Below are positions 1 through 7,439 of a stretch of 64,000 nt of DNA, one piece after another. A program made the position numbers and the translations under genes. Under the pieces are notes generated by a model. It did not search any database. It was given only the letters and a program-made list of their open reading frames with translations, and was not told where the DNA came from. The DNA comes from Lysobacter gummosus. GTDB taxonomy: Bacteria > Pseudomonadota > Gammaproteobacteria > Xanthomonadales > Xanthomonadaceae. The stretch spans positions 62,001-126,000 of the forward strand of contig NZ_CP011131.1 in NCBI RefSeq assembly GCF_001442805.1. The letters run 5' to 3'. Each line of letters starts with the position of its first letter. Within the stretch, counting starts at the first letter, position 1.

Positions 1-715
1 GCGCCGAGGCGGTGTCGTCGGCTTGCGGCGTCAGCGCGATGGTGCGGGTTTCGCCCGGCATCAGCGGCAGGCTGCTGGGCAGGAAGCTGAGCTTGCGGCC
101 GTTGGCGTCGGTGCCATCGACCAGGCCTTCCAGGCGGCTGTGCGCGTTGCCGTCGTTGCGCACGCGCAGCACCGGCAGCTTGTGGCCTTCCACTTGCGCT
201 ACGCCAGTGTCGAGCAGGTGCAGTCGCGCGGCGGCCTCGCCGACGCCCAGGTAGACGATGATGCCGATCCGGCCCGATACCGGCAGCGCGAGCGCGCCGC
301 CGACGTTCTCCGGATCGCCTTCGAGCAGGATCGCGAAGCGGCATTCGCCGACCGGCGCATCGGCCGGCACCGCGACTTCGAAGCGATAGCGGCGCTTGCC
401 GTTGGCGGCGACGTGGATATCGGCCGCTTCCAGCCCGACCCACGGCCGGCAACTGCCCGGCGCCAGCGCGGTGTCGAACACCGCCGAGCCCTGCGCGTCC
501 AGATGCCAGTCGGCGGTCTTGAGGGTGTAGTGCGCGGCGGCGCCGGAGACGTTGGAGATCTCCACCACGTTGCGATAGACCGTGCCGGGTTTGACCTGAT
601 CTTCGAAGCGCGGCGGCGAGACCAGGGCGGAGAAGCCCTGCGCGCCCGCGCCCGCCGAGGCCAGAGCGCCGGCCGCCAGCAGCAGGCCGGCGATATCGAG
701 ACGGAACTTGCGCAT
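1..715 (-). CDS. PapD-like fimbrial chaperone, 3' end cut by window edge
   Basis: The N-terminal 238 codons are visible and the stop lies beyond the left edge. A signal peptide (MRKFRLDIAGLLLAAGALAS, likely cleaved near AGAQ at about residue 27) is followed by an immunoglobulin-like strand pattern beginning SPPRFEDQVKPGTVYRNVVEISN, split here as SPPRFE then V/I-rich strands, as in periplasmic pilus chaperones. Its role would be to fold and cap pilin subunits before an usher exports them; no usher is visible and one would be expected further left. The start ATG shares one base with the TGA of the gene before it (TGATG), so it is translationally coupled in the subunit operon. The chaperone family call is by pattern only; usual length is 230-260 residues, so little is missing. 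Confidence 0.65.
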   Translation of the reverse strand, partial: MRKFRLDIAGLLLAAGALASAGAGAQGFSALVSPPRFEDQVKPGTVYRNVVEISNVSGAAAHYTLKTADWHLDAQGSAVFDTALAPGSCRPWVGLEAADIHVAANGKRRYRFEVAVPADAPVGECRFAILLEGDPENVGGALALPVSGRIGIIVYLGVGEAAARLHLLDTGVAQVEGHKLPVLRVRNDGNAHSRLEGLVDGTDANGRKLSFLPSSLPLMPGETRTIALTPQADDTASA

Positions 716-1185
716 CACGGATCGTCCAAGTCGATTTCGAAAGAGAAGTTGAGCGCCTCGGCGCGCACCAGGCGCTGGCCGTCGGCTTGCAGGGTGAGGC
801 GCAAGGTGTCTTCCAGCGCGCTGTCAGAAATCAGCCCGCTGTAGACCAGCGTGCGTTCGCCGGCGCGCAAGCTGCCGGGCAACAGCCGGCCCTGGGTGCT
901 CCAGGTCGCGCTGAGCGGACCCGACGGCGAGGCCGGCAGGGTCATGTAGATGCGGCCGACGCGGCCGCGCCAGGCGGCCACGTTCAAGCGCAGCGCGACG
1001 TTGAGCGCGCCGGTCACGCCCGAGCGCGCGGCGCCGCCGGGGAGCGGTGAATCCCAGCGCATCTGCACGCTGTTGTTCGATACCTGGGTGCCGCTGTCGT
1101 CGACGCGATAGGTCGCCGCCGGCAGCATCGCCGGCGCGGCCAGCAGCGCGGCGGCGGCGACGGCGATGTGCAGGGACCGGCGCAT
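715..1185 (-). CDS. Small secreted protein of a pilus-like operon, unknown function
   Basis: A 156-residue protein with a clear signal peptide (MRRSLHIAVAAAALLAAPAMLPAA, cleavage near PAAT). The mature part is rich in beta-strand-like stretches (NVALRLNVAAWRGRVGRIYMTLP) and ends in an acidic tail (FEIDLDDP). It has no cysteine. I do not recognise a family. The ATG overlaps the upstream stop as TGATG and its own stop overlaps the chaperone start the same way, so it is made together with both. Position between subunits and chaperone suggests a minor or adaptor pilus component; that is inference from context. Confidence 0.7.
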   Translation of the reverse strand: MRRSLHIAVAAAALLAAPAMLPAATYRVDDSGTQVSNNSVQMRWDSPLPGGAARSGVTGALNVALRLNVAAWRGRVGRIYMTLPASPSGPLSATWSTQGRLLPGSLRAGERTLVYSGLISDSALEDTLRLTLQADGQRLVRAEALNFSFEIDLDDP

Positions 1186-1808
1186 CACGGCGCGCTCAGG
1201 GTGTAGGTCACCCGGCCGGTGTAGACGCCGGCGGCGACCAGCGCATCGTTGGAATAACTGAAGGTATGGCAGCTCTCGCGCCAGCTGTTGACCGGGAAAC
1301 TGGCCAGGACCTGGGTGCCGCCGGTGAACTGTCCGGCCGCGATCGGCTGCGCGCCGGTGTCGTTGTTGCCGCTGCTGGTCCACTTGATCTGCGAAAACGC
1401 GATCGCCTCGCCCTGGGCGTTGGTCAGGCCGGTCGGCGCGGTCGCGCTCAAGGTCGCGGTGCCGTTGACGCCGGGCAGGCGGTAGAAGCCGCCGACGTAG
1501 ATCTGCGCGGGCACGTTGCAGAACGCGAAGCCGTCGTAGTTGCTGTTGGCCTGGGTGGCGTTGGTGGTCATGACCTGGTCGGCGCCGTTGCCCAGGACCG
1601 CGGCCGGCACCGTCACCGACACCACGTTGAGCGCGCCGCCCGAGCCGGGCGTGCCGCCGCTGCGGTAGTTGCCGGTGAACACGCCGTTGCCGACGCGCAG
1701 ATACACCGCGCGGGTGCCGGGCAGGATGGTCGCGGTGAACGCGCCGGCCGCCTGCGACCATGCGCAGGCGAGCAGCAGCAGCGCCCCGCCGCGGGAACGT
1801 GCGGTCAT
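1185..1808 (-). CDS. Secreted pilin-like subunit (spore coat U-like pattern), second subunit
   Basis: A 207-residue protein with a signal peptide ending near AAGAF. The mature N-terminus (TATILPGTRAVYLRVGNG) and the C-terminus (GVYTGRVTYTLSAP) match the layout of the neighbouring 208-residue protein, whose C-terminus is RVTYTASMP; a Tyr/Thr-rich final strand is typical of donor-strand-exchange subunits. Unlike its neighbour it has two cysteines (FCNVP and ESCHT), which could form a disulphide. It lies 68 bases after the first subunit gene and is coupled by TGATG to the next gene. Assignment to a chaperone-usher type system rests on the terminal strand pattern and the chaperone downstream. Confidence 0.65.
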   Translation of the reverse strand: MTARSRGGALLLLACAWSQAAGAFTATILPGTRAVYLRVGNGVFTGNYRSGGTPGSGGALNVVSVTVPAAVLGNGADQVMTTNATQANSNYDGFAFCNVPAQIYVGGFYRLPGVNGTATLSATAPTGLTNAQGEAIAFSQIKWTSSGNNDTGAQPIAAGQFTGGTQVLASFPVNSWRESCHTFSYSNDALVAAGVYTGRVTYTLSAP

Positions 1809-1876
1809 GGCGGACCTCGGAAAGAGAAGCGCCGCCGCCGGATCGGCGGCGGTGCATGACGCGCGTGCGCTGCCGC

Positions 1877-2503
1877 TTACGGCATCGACGCGGTGTAGGT
1901 GACGCGGCTGTTGTTGGTGTTGGTGCCGCCGTAGACGCCCGGCGCGACCACGTTGCCGTTGAGGTAGGCGAAGGTCCAGCGCGCGTCGCGGTTGATGACC
2001 TTGCCGGTGGCCGGGGTCAGGTTGACCGTGGTGGTCGCGCCGTCGGCCAGGGCCGGATGCGGCAGCGCCACCGGCGAGTTCAGAGCGGTGACCGTGGTGC
2101 CGATCTGGCTGTAGGAAATCGTGTCGCCCGCCGCGCCGTTGCTGAGCGCGCCCAGGGTGGTCGAGGTGAAGGTGATGTTGCCGTTGTTGCCCAGCACCTT
2201 GGCGGTGACCGCGCCGTTGCCCAGGTCGCCGGAGCCGGCGGTGGCGGCGATGGCGCTGCCGTCGCCGACATTGGCCGCCGGCACGGCGAAGGCGATCTGG
2301 TTGACCGCGGCGTTGGTGATGGCGTCCGCGCCGGTGCCCACGCGCAGGAACAGGATCTTCGGAATCGTGATCTGGAAGTCCAGGCGGGCGCTGGCGGTAA
2401 TCGGCGTGCCGGCGCCGGTGGTGAACTGCGATTCGGCTTGGGCGATCAAGGGCAGGCTGGCCAGCAGCGTAATGGCCAGGAGGGCTTTCGGGAGCTTGCG
2501 CAT
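1877..2503 (-). CDS. Secreted pilin-like subunit, first gene of the operon
   Basis: A 208-residue protein. The signal peptide MRKLPKALLAITLLASLPL...AQA is cleaved after about residue 23. The mature protein is Thr/Asn/Gly/Ala-rich with alternating beta-strand segments, no cysteine, an early ARLDFQITIPKILFLRVG motif and a C-terminal RVTYTASMP strand shared with the next gene. This composition fits an exported, polymerising beta-sandwich subunit and it is likely the major subunit, being first. A Clp/CRP-like site lies 76 bases upstream of the ATG. Homology to spore coat protein U or alpha-type fimbrillins is a guess; the secretion call is firm. Confidence 0.65.
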   Translation of the reverse strand: MRKLPKALLAITLLASLPLIAQAESQFTTGAGTPITASARLDFQITIPKILFLRVGTGADAITNAAVNQIAFAVPAANVGDGSAIAATAGSGDLGNGAVTAKVLGNNGNITFTSTTLGALSNGAAGDTISYSQIGTTVTALNSPVALPHPALADGATTTVNLTPATGKVINRDARWTFAYLNGNVVAPGVYGGTNTNNSRVTYTASMP

Positions 2504-3009
2504 GGTGGATTGGAATCCGAAGAGGGCTGCCGGGGAATCCGGAGCTCCGGCCTGATGAAGCACAATCCATGCCAAAAATGTGAATTCAATCGCATTGTCA
2601 TTTGTTAGCAGGACGTTATGCGTAACCTATAAATGTGACGATTGCCGCGAAGTGGGGCTCAGGTGCCGGGCCTGTCGGGATTCGCCGTTTTTGGTCAGGC
2701 GCGCGCGGCGGATGTGACGCGGTTGGACTAGCGGCGCGGCCGCGGATCCCGCGGGAGCCCGATTCAGGTGCCGATGCGGCTACTCCACGGCGCGATTCGG
2801 ACAAGGCGTGGCGGCGGCGGATGCGGCGATGACTTCCGGCAGGTCGGATCGATGACCGCCGGGACTGCGACGCGGACGCGCGCCGGCCGAGCATGAGCGC
2901 CACACCACAGCGGGCCCTCCGGCGACATCGGGACGGCCGCGACGGCTTCGGACCAAACCGTCGCCGCGCCCGCCCTGCGGTGTGCCCTTCCCATCCGCCG
3001 AGGTCCGTC
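2504..3009. other. Intergenic region between divergent genes
   Basis: About 500 bases without a credible gene. The left 130 bases are AT-rich for this genome and hold the Clp-like site and presumably the promoter of the pilus-like operon. The rest is GC-rich; open frames here look like shadows with atypical arginine-rich translations. No repeat family was seen. Confidence 0.6.
2579..2594. promoter_or_regulatory. Clp/CRP-like binding site upstream of pilus-like operon
   Basis: TGTGA-N6-TCGCA, differing at one position from the TGTGA-N6-TCACA consensus, and extended on both sides as AATGTGA and TCGCATT. Xanthomonads carry the CRP relative Clp, which binds this consensus. The site is in the AT-rich leader of the leftward operon starting at 2503. 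No mapped promoter; the site call is by motif. Confidence 0.45.
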
Positions 3010-3528
3010 ATGCCGCTGTCCGCCCTGTTCTCGCAAACGCCCCTGTGGGTGTTCGCCCTGCTCGCCTTGCTGGTCTGGCTGGGCATCAAGCGCCTGCAGG
3101 CGCGCACCACGCCGCTGACGCGGGTGTGGATGGTGCCGGCGGTGTTCATCGTCTGGGGCGTGTCCGGCCTGTTCGCGCGCAGCGGCGCGCCGATCGACAT
3201 CGCCGCGCACTGGTTCGCCGGCGCGGTGCTTGGTGGCGCGCTGGGCGCCTGGTCGCTGTCGCCGGCATCGCTGCGGTTCGATCACCGCAACCGCCTGGTG
3301 CACCAGCCCGGCAGCGTGCTGCCGTTGCTGCGCAATCTGGCGATCTTCCTCGGCCACTACGTGCTGCAGGTGATCGCCGCGACCCAGCCGCACCTGCGCG
3401 ACAGCGCGATGGGCTGGGACGTGTACGTGTCGGGCTTGAGTGCCGGCTATTTCATCGGCTGGTCGATCCGCTTCGTGCTCGGCCAGCGGCGCGCGCCGCA
3501 GACGGATCTGCTTGCGAGTGCGGCTTGA
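3010..3528 (+). CDS. Small inner-membrane protein, unknown function
   Basis: A 172-residue protein starting MPLSALFSQTPLWVFALLALLVWL. It has about four hydrophobic segments (residues 10-27, 40-58, 66-85 and 140-158), with a charged loop FDHRNRLVHQPG between. An upstream in-frame start at 2893 would add an arginine-rich, non-conserved-looking leader, so the ATG at 3010, preceded by a purine-rich GAGG stretch, is preferred. The pattern TPLWVFALLALLVWLGIK resembles small uncharacterised xanthomonad membrane proteins (possibly the DUF6622 group), but that is from memory. It stands alone on this strand. Confidence 0.7.
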   Translation: MPLSALFSQTPLWVFALLALLVWLGIKRLQARTTPLTRVWMVPAVFIVWGVSGLFARSGAPIDIAAHWFAGAVLGGALGAWSLSPASLRFDHRNRLVHQPGSVLPLLRNLAIFLGHYVLQVIAATQPHLRDSAMGWDVYVSGLSAGYFIGWSIRFVLGQRRAPQTDLLASAA

Positions 3529-3570
3529 TCGGAGCGCTGGCAAGCGGTCGAAGCGATAGAGATCCGGTTT

Positions 3571-3675
3571 GATCTAGCGGAAAGCGTCGGGGCTGAAGCC
3601 TCTCCCACAACAGATTGCGTCTCTGCGAAGTCTTTTGTGGGAGGGGCTTCAGCCCCGATGCTCTTCGCTCAGATC
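3571..3675. repeat. Large palindromic intergenic repeat (GTGGGAGGGGCTTCAGCCCCGA type)
   Basis: Two arms of about 40 bases (3571-3610 and 3635-3675) are imperfect inverted copies separated by about 24 bases; the core of the right arm is TTGTGGGAGGGGCTTCAGCC. The whole can fold into one long stem. A related but rearranged copy is at 7337-7402. It lies between convergent genes, where it could also act as a transcription barrier. Confidence 0.8.
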
Positions 3676-3697
3676 GCTGCGATCCAGACGAAGAAAC

Positions 3698-4339
3698 TCA
3701 AACCTTGGTATTCGCCGTGTACGGCCGTTCCACTGGCAACAACGTCCTGGCCTCATCCAACTGCCCCGCCTCGATCAGCGCATGCAGCCGGTGCGCCAGC
3801 GGCGTGATGTCTTCGATCCGCTGCACCCATCGATCGGCATACAGCGGCACCGCGGCGCCGCTCAAGCCGATCTGGATCGCGCGATGGTCCAGCGGATGGA
3901 AATGCAGGTCGCGCTCGGGGTCCCATTGGATGCGTACCGGCGTGGCGTCTTTGTGGCGCTTCCATTCCTCGGCGCTCATCGCCGGATCGGGATGCGACGG
4001 GCAGCTGTGCGCCAGCGCCCACTCGAAACCCTCGCGGGACAGATCGATCGCGAGAATCCGCTGCTGGTTGTCGTCTTTGTAGCCCCAGCCCGCGCGATAC
4101 ATCATCCACAGGAAGGACGGCTTGATCCAGGTCATGCGCGAGCGCGAGAACGGCTCGACGAAGCGGCCGTTCTTCAACGCCGCGTCGGCGATGAGGTGGT
4201 TATAGGCCTGGTAAACGCGGATCGTGGTGTCGTCGTAGACGGCACGGATCTGGCGGTAGGGGACGGCGCTCGCGCCCTGCGCGAGGCCTGCGTGATCCGC
4301 ACCCATGTGCGGGGTCTTGCTCTGATTGTCATTGGTCAT
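3698..4339 (-). CDS. DUF4291 family protein
   Basis: A 213-residue protein with the family's characteristic run RQIRAVYDDTTIRVYQAYN, then RMTWIKPSFLWMMYRAGW and, later, IQWDPERDL and QIGLSG. These motifs occur in this order in DUF4291 proteins, which are found across bacteria and fungi with no established function. Length is normal for the family. The first ATG is used; the conserved part begins near residue 27, so the initial MTNDNQSKTPH stretch is a variable leader. It is not obviously in an operon with phhA, from which it is separated by 73 bases on the same strand. Confidence 0.85.
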   Translation of the reverse strand: MTNDNQSKTPHMGADHAGLAQGASAVPYRQIRAVYDDTTIRVYQAYNHLIADAALKNGRFVEPFSRSRMTWIKPSFLWMMYRAGWGYKDDNQQRILAIDLSREGFEWALAHSCPSHPDPAMSAEEWKRHKDATPVRIQWDPERDLHFHPLDHRAIQIGLSGAAVPLYADRWVQRIEDITPLAHRLHALIEAGQLDEARTLLPVERPYTANTKV

Positions 4340-4412
4340 TGCGCGGCAGTGTAACCCGGCGGCAAGCGACTCAAGGAGCGGCTTGCGCAGCTCCTTGCGT
4401 CCGCAACGGGAT

Positions 4413-5306
4413 TCAGACGTCGCCGTCGAGCAACCAGCCCTCGCCGGTGCCGCGGGTGTAGACCGTGTCGGTCGCCAGCACGTCGCCGGCCGGGATCGAA
4501 TCCTGCTTCGCCAGGCGCTGGTAGATCGGGGTGAAATCCGGCTCGGTCGCGCGCATCAGCTGTTCGAAGCTGTCGATGACGAAGTAGGTCTTCTGGTAGG
4601 TGTCGATGCGGTAGCGCGTGCGCATCAGCCGCTCCAGGTCGAAGCCGATGCGGTTGGGCGCGTCCGATTCCAGGCTGTAGATCGACTCGCTCTTGGACGA
4701 GACGATGCCGCTGCCGTAGATGCGCAGCCCGTCGGCCTGCTTGATCAGGCCGAACTCGACCGTGTACCAGTACAGGCGCGTGAGATGCACCAGCGCATCG
4801 GGATCGATACCGTGCGCCTTCACGCCGCCGCGGCCGTAGGCCTGCATGTAGTCGGCGAACACCGGATTCATCAGCAGCGGCACGTGGCCGAACAGGTCGT
4901 GGAACAGATCCGGCTCGGACAGGTAATCGATCTGCTCGGGCTTGCGGATCCACCACGTCACCGGGAAGCGGCGATTGGCCAGATGGTCGAAGAAAGTCAG
5001 CTCCGGCAGCAGGCCTTCCACGCCGATCAGCTCCCAGCCGGTGTGCGCGCGCAGCACGCGGTTGAGGTCGTCGAACTTGGGAATCCGGTCCGGCGTCATC
5101 CGCATCGCGCGCTGAGCGGCGATGAACTCGTCGCTGGCGCGGCCGACCAGCACCTGCTGCTGGCGTTCGAACAACTGCGCCCACACCGCGTGGTCGCTGG
5201 TCGAATACGACGCCCACGGCTGCTCGATCACGGCGGTCGTATAGACCGGCACGTAGCCCTTGTCGGTGAGCTGATGTTCGACGCGCTGCGGGGTGGCGGT
5301 GTTCAT
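4413..5306 (-). CDS. phhA: Phenylalanine 4-monooxygenase
   Basis: A 297-residue tetrahydropterin-dependent iron enzyme that converts phenylalanine to tyrosine, entering phenylalanine catabolism and, in xanthomonads, homogentisate/pyomelanin formation. The iron triad is visible: His136 and His141 in LFHDLFGHVPLL and Glu184 in YWYTVEFGL. Upstream WIRKPEQIDYLSEPD and downstream SGIVSSKSES are family signatures. Length fits the monodomain bacterial form without an N-terminal ACT regulatory domain. It is divergent from an Lrp/AsnC-family gene across 135 bases that hold two perfect palindromes, so control by that regulator, perhaps with an aromatic amino acid as ligand, is likely by inference. Confidence 0.95.
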   Translation of the reverse strand: MNTATPQRVEHQLTDKGYVPVYTTAVIEQPWASYSTSDHAVWAQLFERQQQVLVGRASDEFIAAQRAMRMTPDRIPKFDDLNRVLRAHTGWELIGVEGLLPELTFFDHLANRRFPVTWWIRKPEQIDYLSEPDLFHDLFGHVPLLMNPVFADYMQAYGRGGVKAHGIDPDALVHLTRLYWYTVEFGLIKQADGLRIYGSGIVSSKSESIYSLESDAPNRIGFDLERLMRTRYRIDTYQKTYFVIDSFEQLMRATEPDFTPIYQRLAKQDSIPAGDVLATDTVYTRGTGEGWLLDGDV

Positions 5307-5362
5307 GCCGGGTCGCTCCTGACCACGAGGGAGGTGATCACACGACTTTAATCGCGATTTGG

Positions 5363-5377
5363 CGCAATTAGCTTGCG
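5363..5377. promoter_or_regulatory. Lrp-family operator candidate 1
   Basis: Perfect inverted repeat CGCAA-TTAGC-TTGCG between phhA and the Lrp/AsnC gene. A second copy with the same half-sites and spacer length lies 40 bases away, centre to centre, about four helical turns, so both would face the same side of DNA as expected for cooperative Lrp-type binding. Confidence 0.6.
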
Positions 5378-5402
5378 TTGTTGCGTGTTTATGCCGTCTT
5401 AG

Positions 5403-5417
5403 CGCAAGATTGTTGCG
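5403..5417. promoter_or_regulatory. Lrp-family operator candidate 2
   Basis: Perfect inverted repeat CGCAA-GATTG-TTGCG, 25 bases before the start of the Lrp/AsnC-family gene. Its position suggests autoregulation of that gene as well as control of phhA. An extra unpaired TTGCG half-site sits between the two palindromes near 5381. Confidence 0.6.
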
Positions 5418-5441
5418 TCATTAACCTGTAAGGCGCTGAAA

Positions 5442-5918
5442 ATGGCCACCATCGAACTGGACCGCACCGACATCGTCGTGTTGGCCGAATTGCAGCGCGA
5501 CGGCCGCCTCACCAACGCCGAATTGGCCGAGCGCGTGCATCTGTCGGCCTCGGCCTGCCTGCGCCGGGTGCAGCGGCTGGAACGCGAGGGGGTGATCTCC
5601 GGCTACCGCGCCGAAGTGGACGCCGCGCGCCTGGGCCTGGGCCTGCAGGCGTTCGTGCGGGTGCGCCTGGGCCGCCACGACAGCGAGGCGGTCGGCGCCT
5701 TCGCCGAGTTCGTCGAAACCTGGGACGAGGTGGTCGCCTGCTACGCCCTGACCGGCGACATGGACTATCTGCTGCAGATCGTGGTGCGCGACCTGGAGCA
5801 CCTGTCGCGCTTCCTGCTCGACCGCCTGCTCAATCAGGCCGGCGGCGCCGACATCAATTCCAGCCTGGTGCTGCGCACGGTCAAGGCCTTCAAGGGCTTG
5901 CCGCTGCCGTCGCGCTGA
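5442..5918 (+). CDS. Lrp/AsnC family transcriptional regulator
   Basis: A 158-residue protein with an N-terminal winged helix (LDRTDIVVLAELQRDGRLTN, then LAERVHLSASACLRRVQRLE as recognition region, residues about 7-60) and a C-terminal RAM/ACT-like ligand domain (VACYALTGDMDYLLQIVVRD, residues about 95-150). This is standard Lrp/AsnC length and layout. Divergent from phhA, it is the obvious candidate regulator of phenylalanine hydroxylation; the family typically binds amino acids and forms octamers on spaced palindromes like those found upstream. Its last 29 bases overlap the tail of the convergent next gene. Confidence 0.92.
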   Translation: MATIELDRTDIVVLAELQRDGRLTNAELAERVHLSASACLRRVQRLEREGVISGYRAEVDAARLGLGLQAFVRVRLGRHDSEAVGAFAEFVETWDEVVACYALTGDMDYLLQIVVRDLEHLSRFLLDRLLNQAGGADINSSLVLRTVKAFKGLPLPSR

Positions 5919-6492
5919 CCTCGGCGTCGGCGCGCGGCGCGGGCTCTTCCTCGGAATCGGGCTGCTCGGAGTCGGGCTCGGAGTCGGGCTCGACATCGGA
6001 GTCCGGGTTCGACTCCGATTGCGGCGAGGTGTCCGGCGTCGGCGCCGCTCCGGCCGGCGCGGAGCCGCCGTTGCCGAGCAGATCGATGCGCTGGTCGCTG
6101 CCGTCGATGGCGACTTCGATCAGCGAATACGACCAGCGCCCGACGGCGCGATCGGCCTTGAGGTAGAGCCGGCCCTTGCCGAGTGGACCGGTGAGCGGCA
6201 GCGACAGATCGGCGTGGCCGTCGTCGTTGCTGGTGTGCATGCTGCCCTGGATCATCATCCCGACTTCCAGCGGCTTGCCCAATGCCGCGACCACGGCCGG
6301 ATTGGCCTGCGCCAGGGTCACGCTGTGGCGCACCGGTTCGGAGGACGCGAACAGCCCGGACGCGCCCTTGATGCCGAGCCCGATCAGGCCGACCAGCGCC
6401 AGCGCGGCCAGCAACAGCACGGTCAGGCAACCGGTGGGGACGAACCATTTCCAGTTACGGCCAAACCAGCCGGGATTCGGGCGGTCGTTCAT
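5890..6492 (-). CDS. Coa1-like membrane protein with acidic C-terminal tail
   Basis: A 200-residue protein. A cytoplasmic start (MNDRPNPGWFGRNWKWFVP) leads into one transmembrane helix (about residues 18-42), then a periplasmic domain with GSMHTSNDDGHADLSLPLTG, then GPLGKGRLYLKAD and WSYSLIEVAIDG. The order of an early glycine, a GP-x-GxG turn and a final W-x-hydrophobic strand matches the cytochrome oxidase assembly factor Coa1-like domain found in many bacterial proteins of unknown role. The last 50 residues are an unstructured repeat of Glu/Asp/Ser/Pro (PDSEPDSEQPDSEEE). Its 3' end overlaps the regulator gene tail to tail by 29 bases. Confidence 0.7.
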   Translation of the reverse strand: MNDRPNPGWFGRNWKWFVPTGCLTVLLLAALALVGLIGLGIKGASGLFASSEPVRHSVTLAQANPAVVAALGKPLEVGMMIQGSMHTSNDDGHADLSLPLTGPLGKGRLYLKADRAVGRWSYSLIEVAIDGSDQRIDLLGNGGSAPAGAAPTPDTSPQSESNPDSDVEPDSEPDSEQPDSEEEPAPRADAEVSATAAASP

Positions 6493-6575
6493 CGCGGACT
6501 CCGTTGCGCGTTCGATGGCCGCAGTTTGGCGGCAGCGCGGCTGCAACACCACCGCCGCGGCGGCGGGAGCGGCGA

Positions 6576-7298
6576 CTACGGCGCCGGCGCTTCGCCGAGG
6601 CTGGCCAGCGCCGCCGCGCGCGCATGCAGCGCGGTGGTGTCGAACAAGGCCACGTCTACGTCCTGCGGGCCGATCAACAGGCCGATCTCGGTGCAGCCCA
6701 GGATCACGCCCTGCGCGCCGCGTGCGACCAAGCCGGCGATGATGCGCCGATACTCCTCGCGCGACGGCGGCAGGATCTTGCCCAGGCATAACTCGTCGTA
6801 GATCACCCGATGCACGATCTCGCGATCCTCGGCCGGCGGCACCAGCACCTCCAGGCCGTGGCGTTCGATCAGGCGCTGGCGGTAGAACTCCTGTTCCATG
6901 GTGAAGCGCGTGCCGAGCAGGCCGATCTTGCCCAGCCCGGCGGCGCGGATCGCCGCGCCGGTGGGATCGGCGATGTGCAGCAACGGCAGGCCCGAAGCCG
7001 CTTCGACCTGCGCGGCCACCTTGTGCATGGTGTTGGTGCAGATCAGCAGCAACTGCGCGCCGCCGTCGCGCAGCGAACACGCGGCGCGGCCGAGCAGTGC
7101 GCCGGCCGCGTCCCAGTCGCCGGCATGCTGCAGGCGTTCGACCTCGGCGAAGTCCACGCTGTACAGCAGCAGCCGCGCCGAATGCAGGCCGCCGAGACGA
7201 TCGCGCACGGTCTCGTTGATCATGCGGTAGTACGGCACGGTCGATTCCCAGCTCATGCCGCCGAGCAGACCGAGGGTTTTCATCGTGGTTGCGCTCAT
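6576..7298 (-). CDS. Aspartate/glutamate racemase family protein
   Basis: A 240-residue protein with the two catalytic cysteines of the family: Cys87 in LLICTNTMHK and Cys202 in VILGCTEIGLL. The N-terminal LGLLGGMSWEST and the middle KIGLLGTRFTME are also typical of YgeA-like amino-acid racemases. With both cysteines, a PLP-independent racemase is expected; substrate cannot be read from sequence. The second methionine (residue 6, MKTLG) aligns better with the usual family start, so five residues may be extra. It lies alone, 83 bases beyond the Coa1-like gene. Confidence 0.88.
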   Translation of the reverse strand: MSATTMKTLGLLGGMSWESTVPYYRMINETVRDRLGGLHSARLLLYSVDFAEVERLQHAGDWDAAGALLGRAACSLRDGGAQLLLICTNTMHKVAAQVEAASGLPLLHIADPTGAAIRAAGLGKIGLLGTRFTMEQEFYRQRLIERHGLEVLVPPAEDREIVHRVIYDELCLGKILPPSREEYRRIIAGLVARGAQGVILGCTEIGLLIGPQDVDVALFDTTALHARAAALASLGEAPAP

Positions 7299-7336
7299 GC
7301 CACGAGTATAGCCACGCCCACCCGACGTCCATGGCG

Positions 7337-7402
7337 CGTGATTTTGTGGGAGGGGTTTCAGCTCTTGTGAGAGGGGCTTGCGCCCCGATGCTTTCCGCTC
7401 AG
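7337..7402. repeat. Rearranged copy of the GTGGGAGGGGCTTCAGCCCC repeat
   Basis: A copy of the element seen at 3571-3675, here as two truncated direct copies: TTTGTGGGAGGGGTTTCAGC followed at once by TGTGAGAGGGGCTTGCGCCC and the shared tail GATGCTTTCCGCTCAGATC. It therefore lacks the long inverted partner of the first copy. Confidence 0.75.
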
Positions 7403-7439
7403 ATCGCCAGACCCCACATCGCCCCGGCCGATTCGAACT

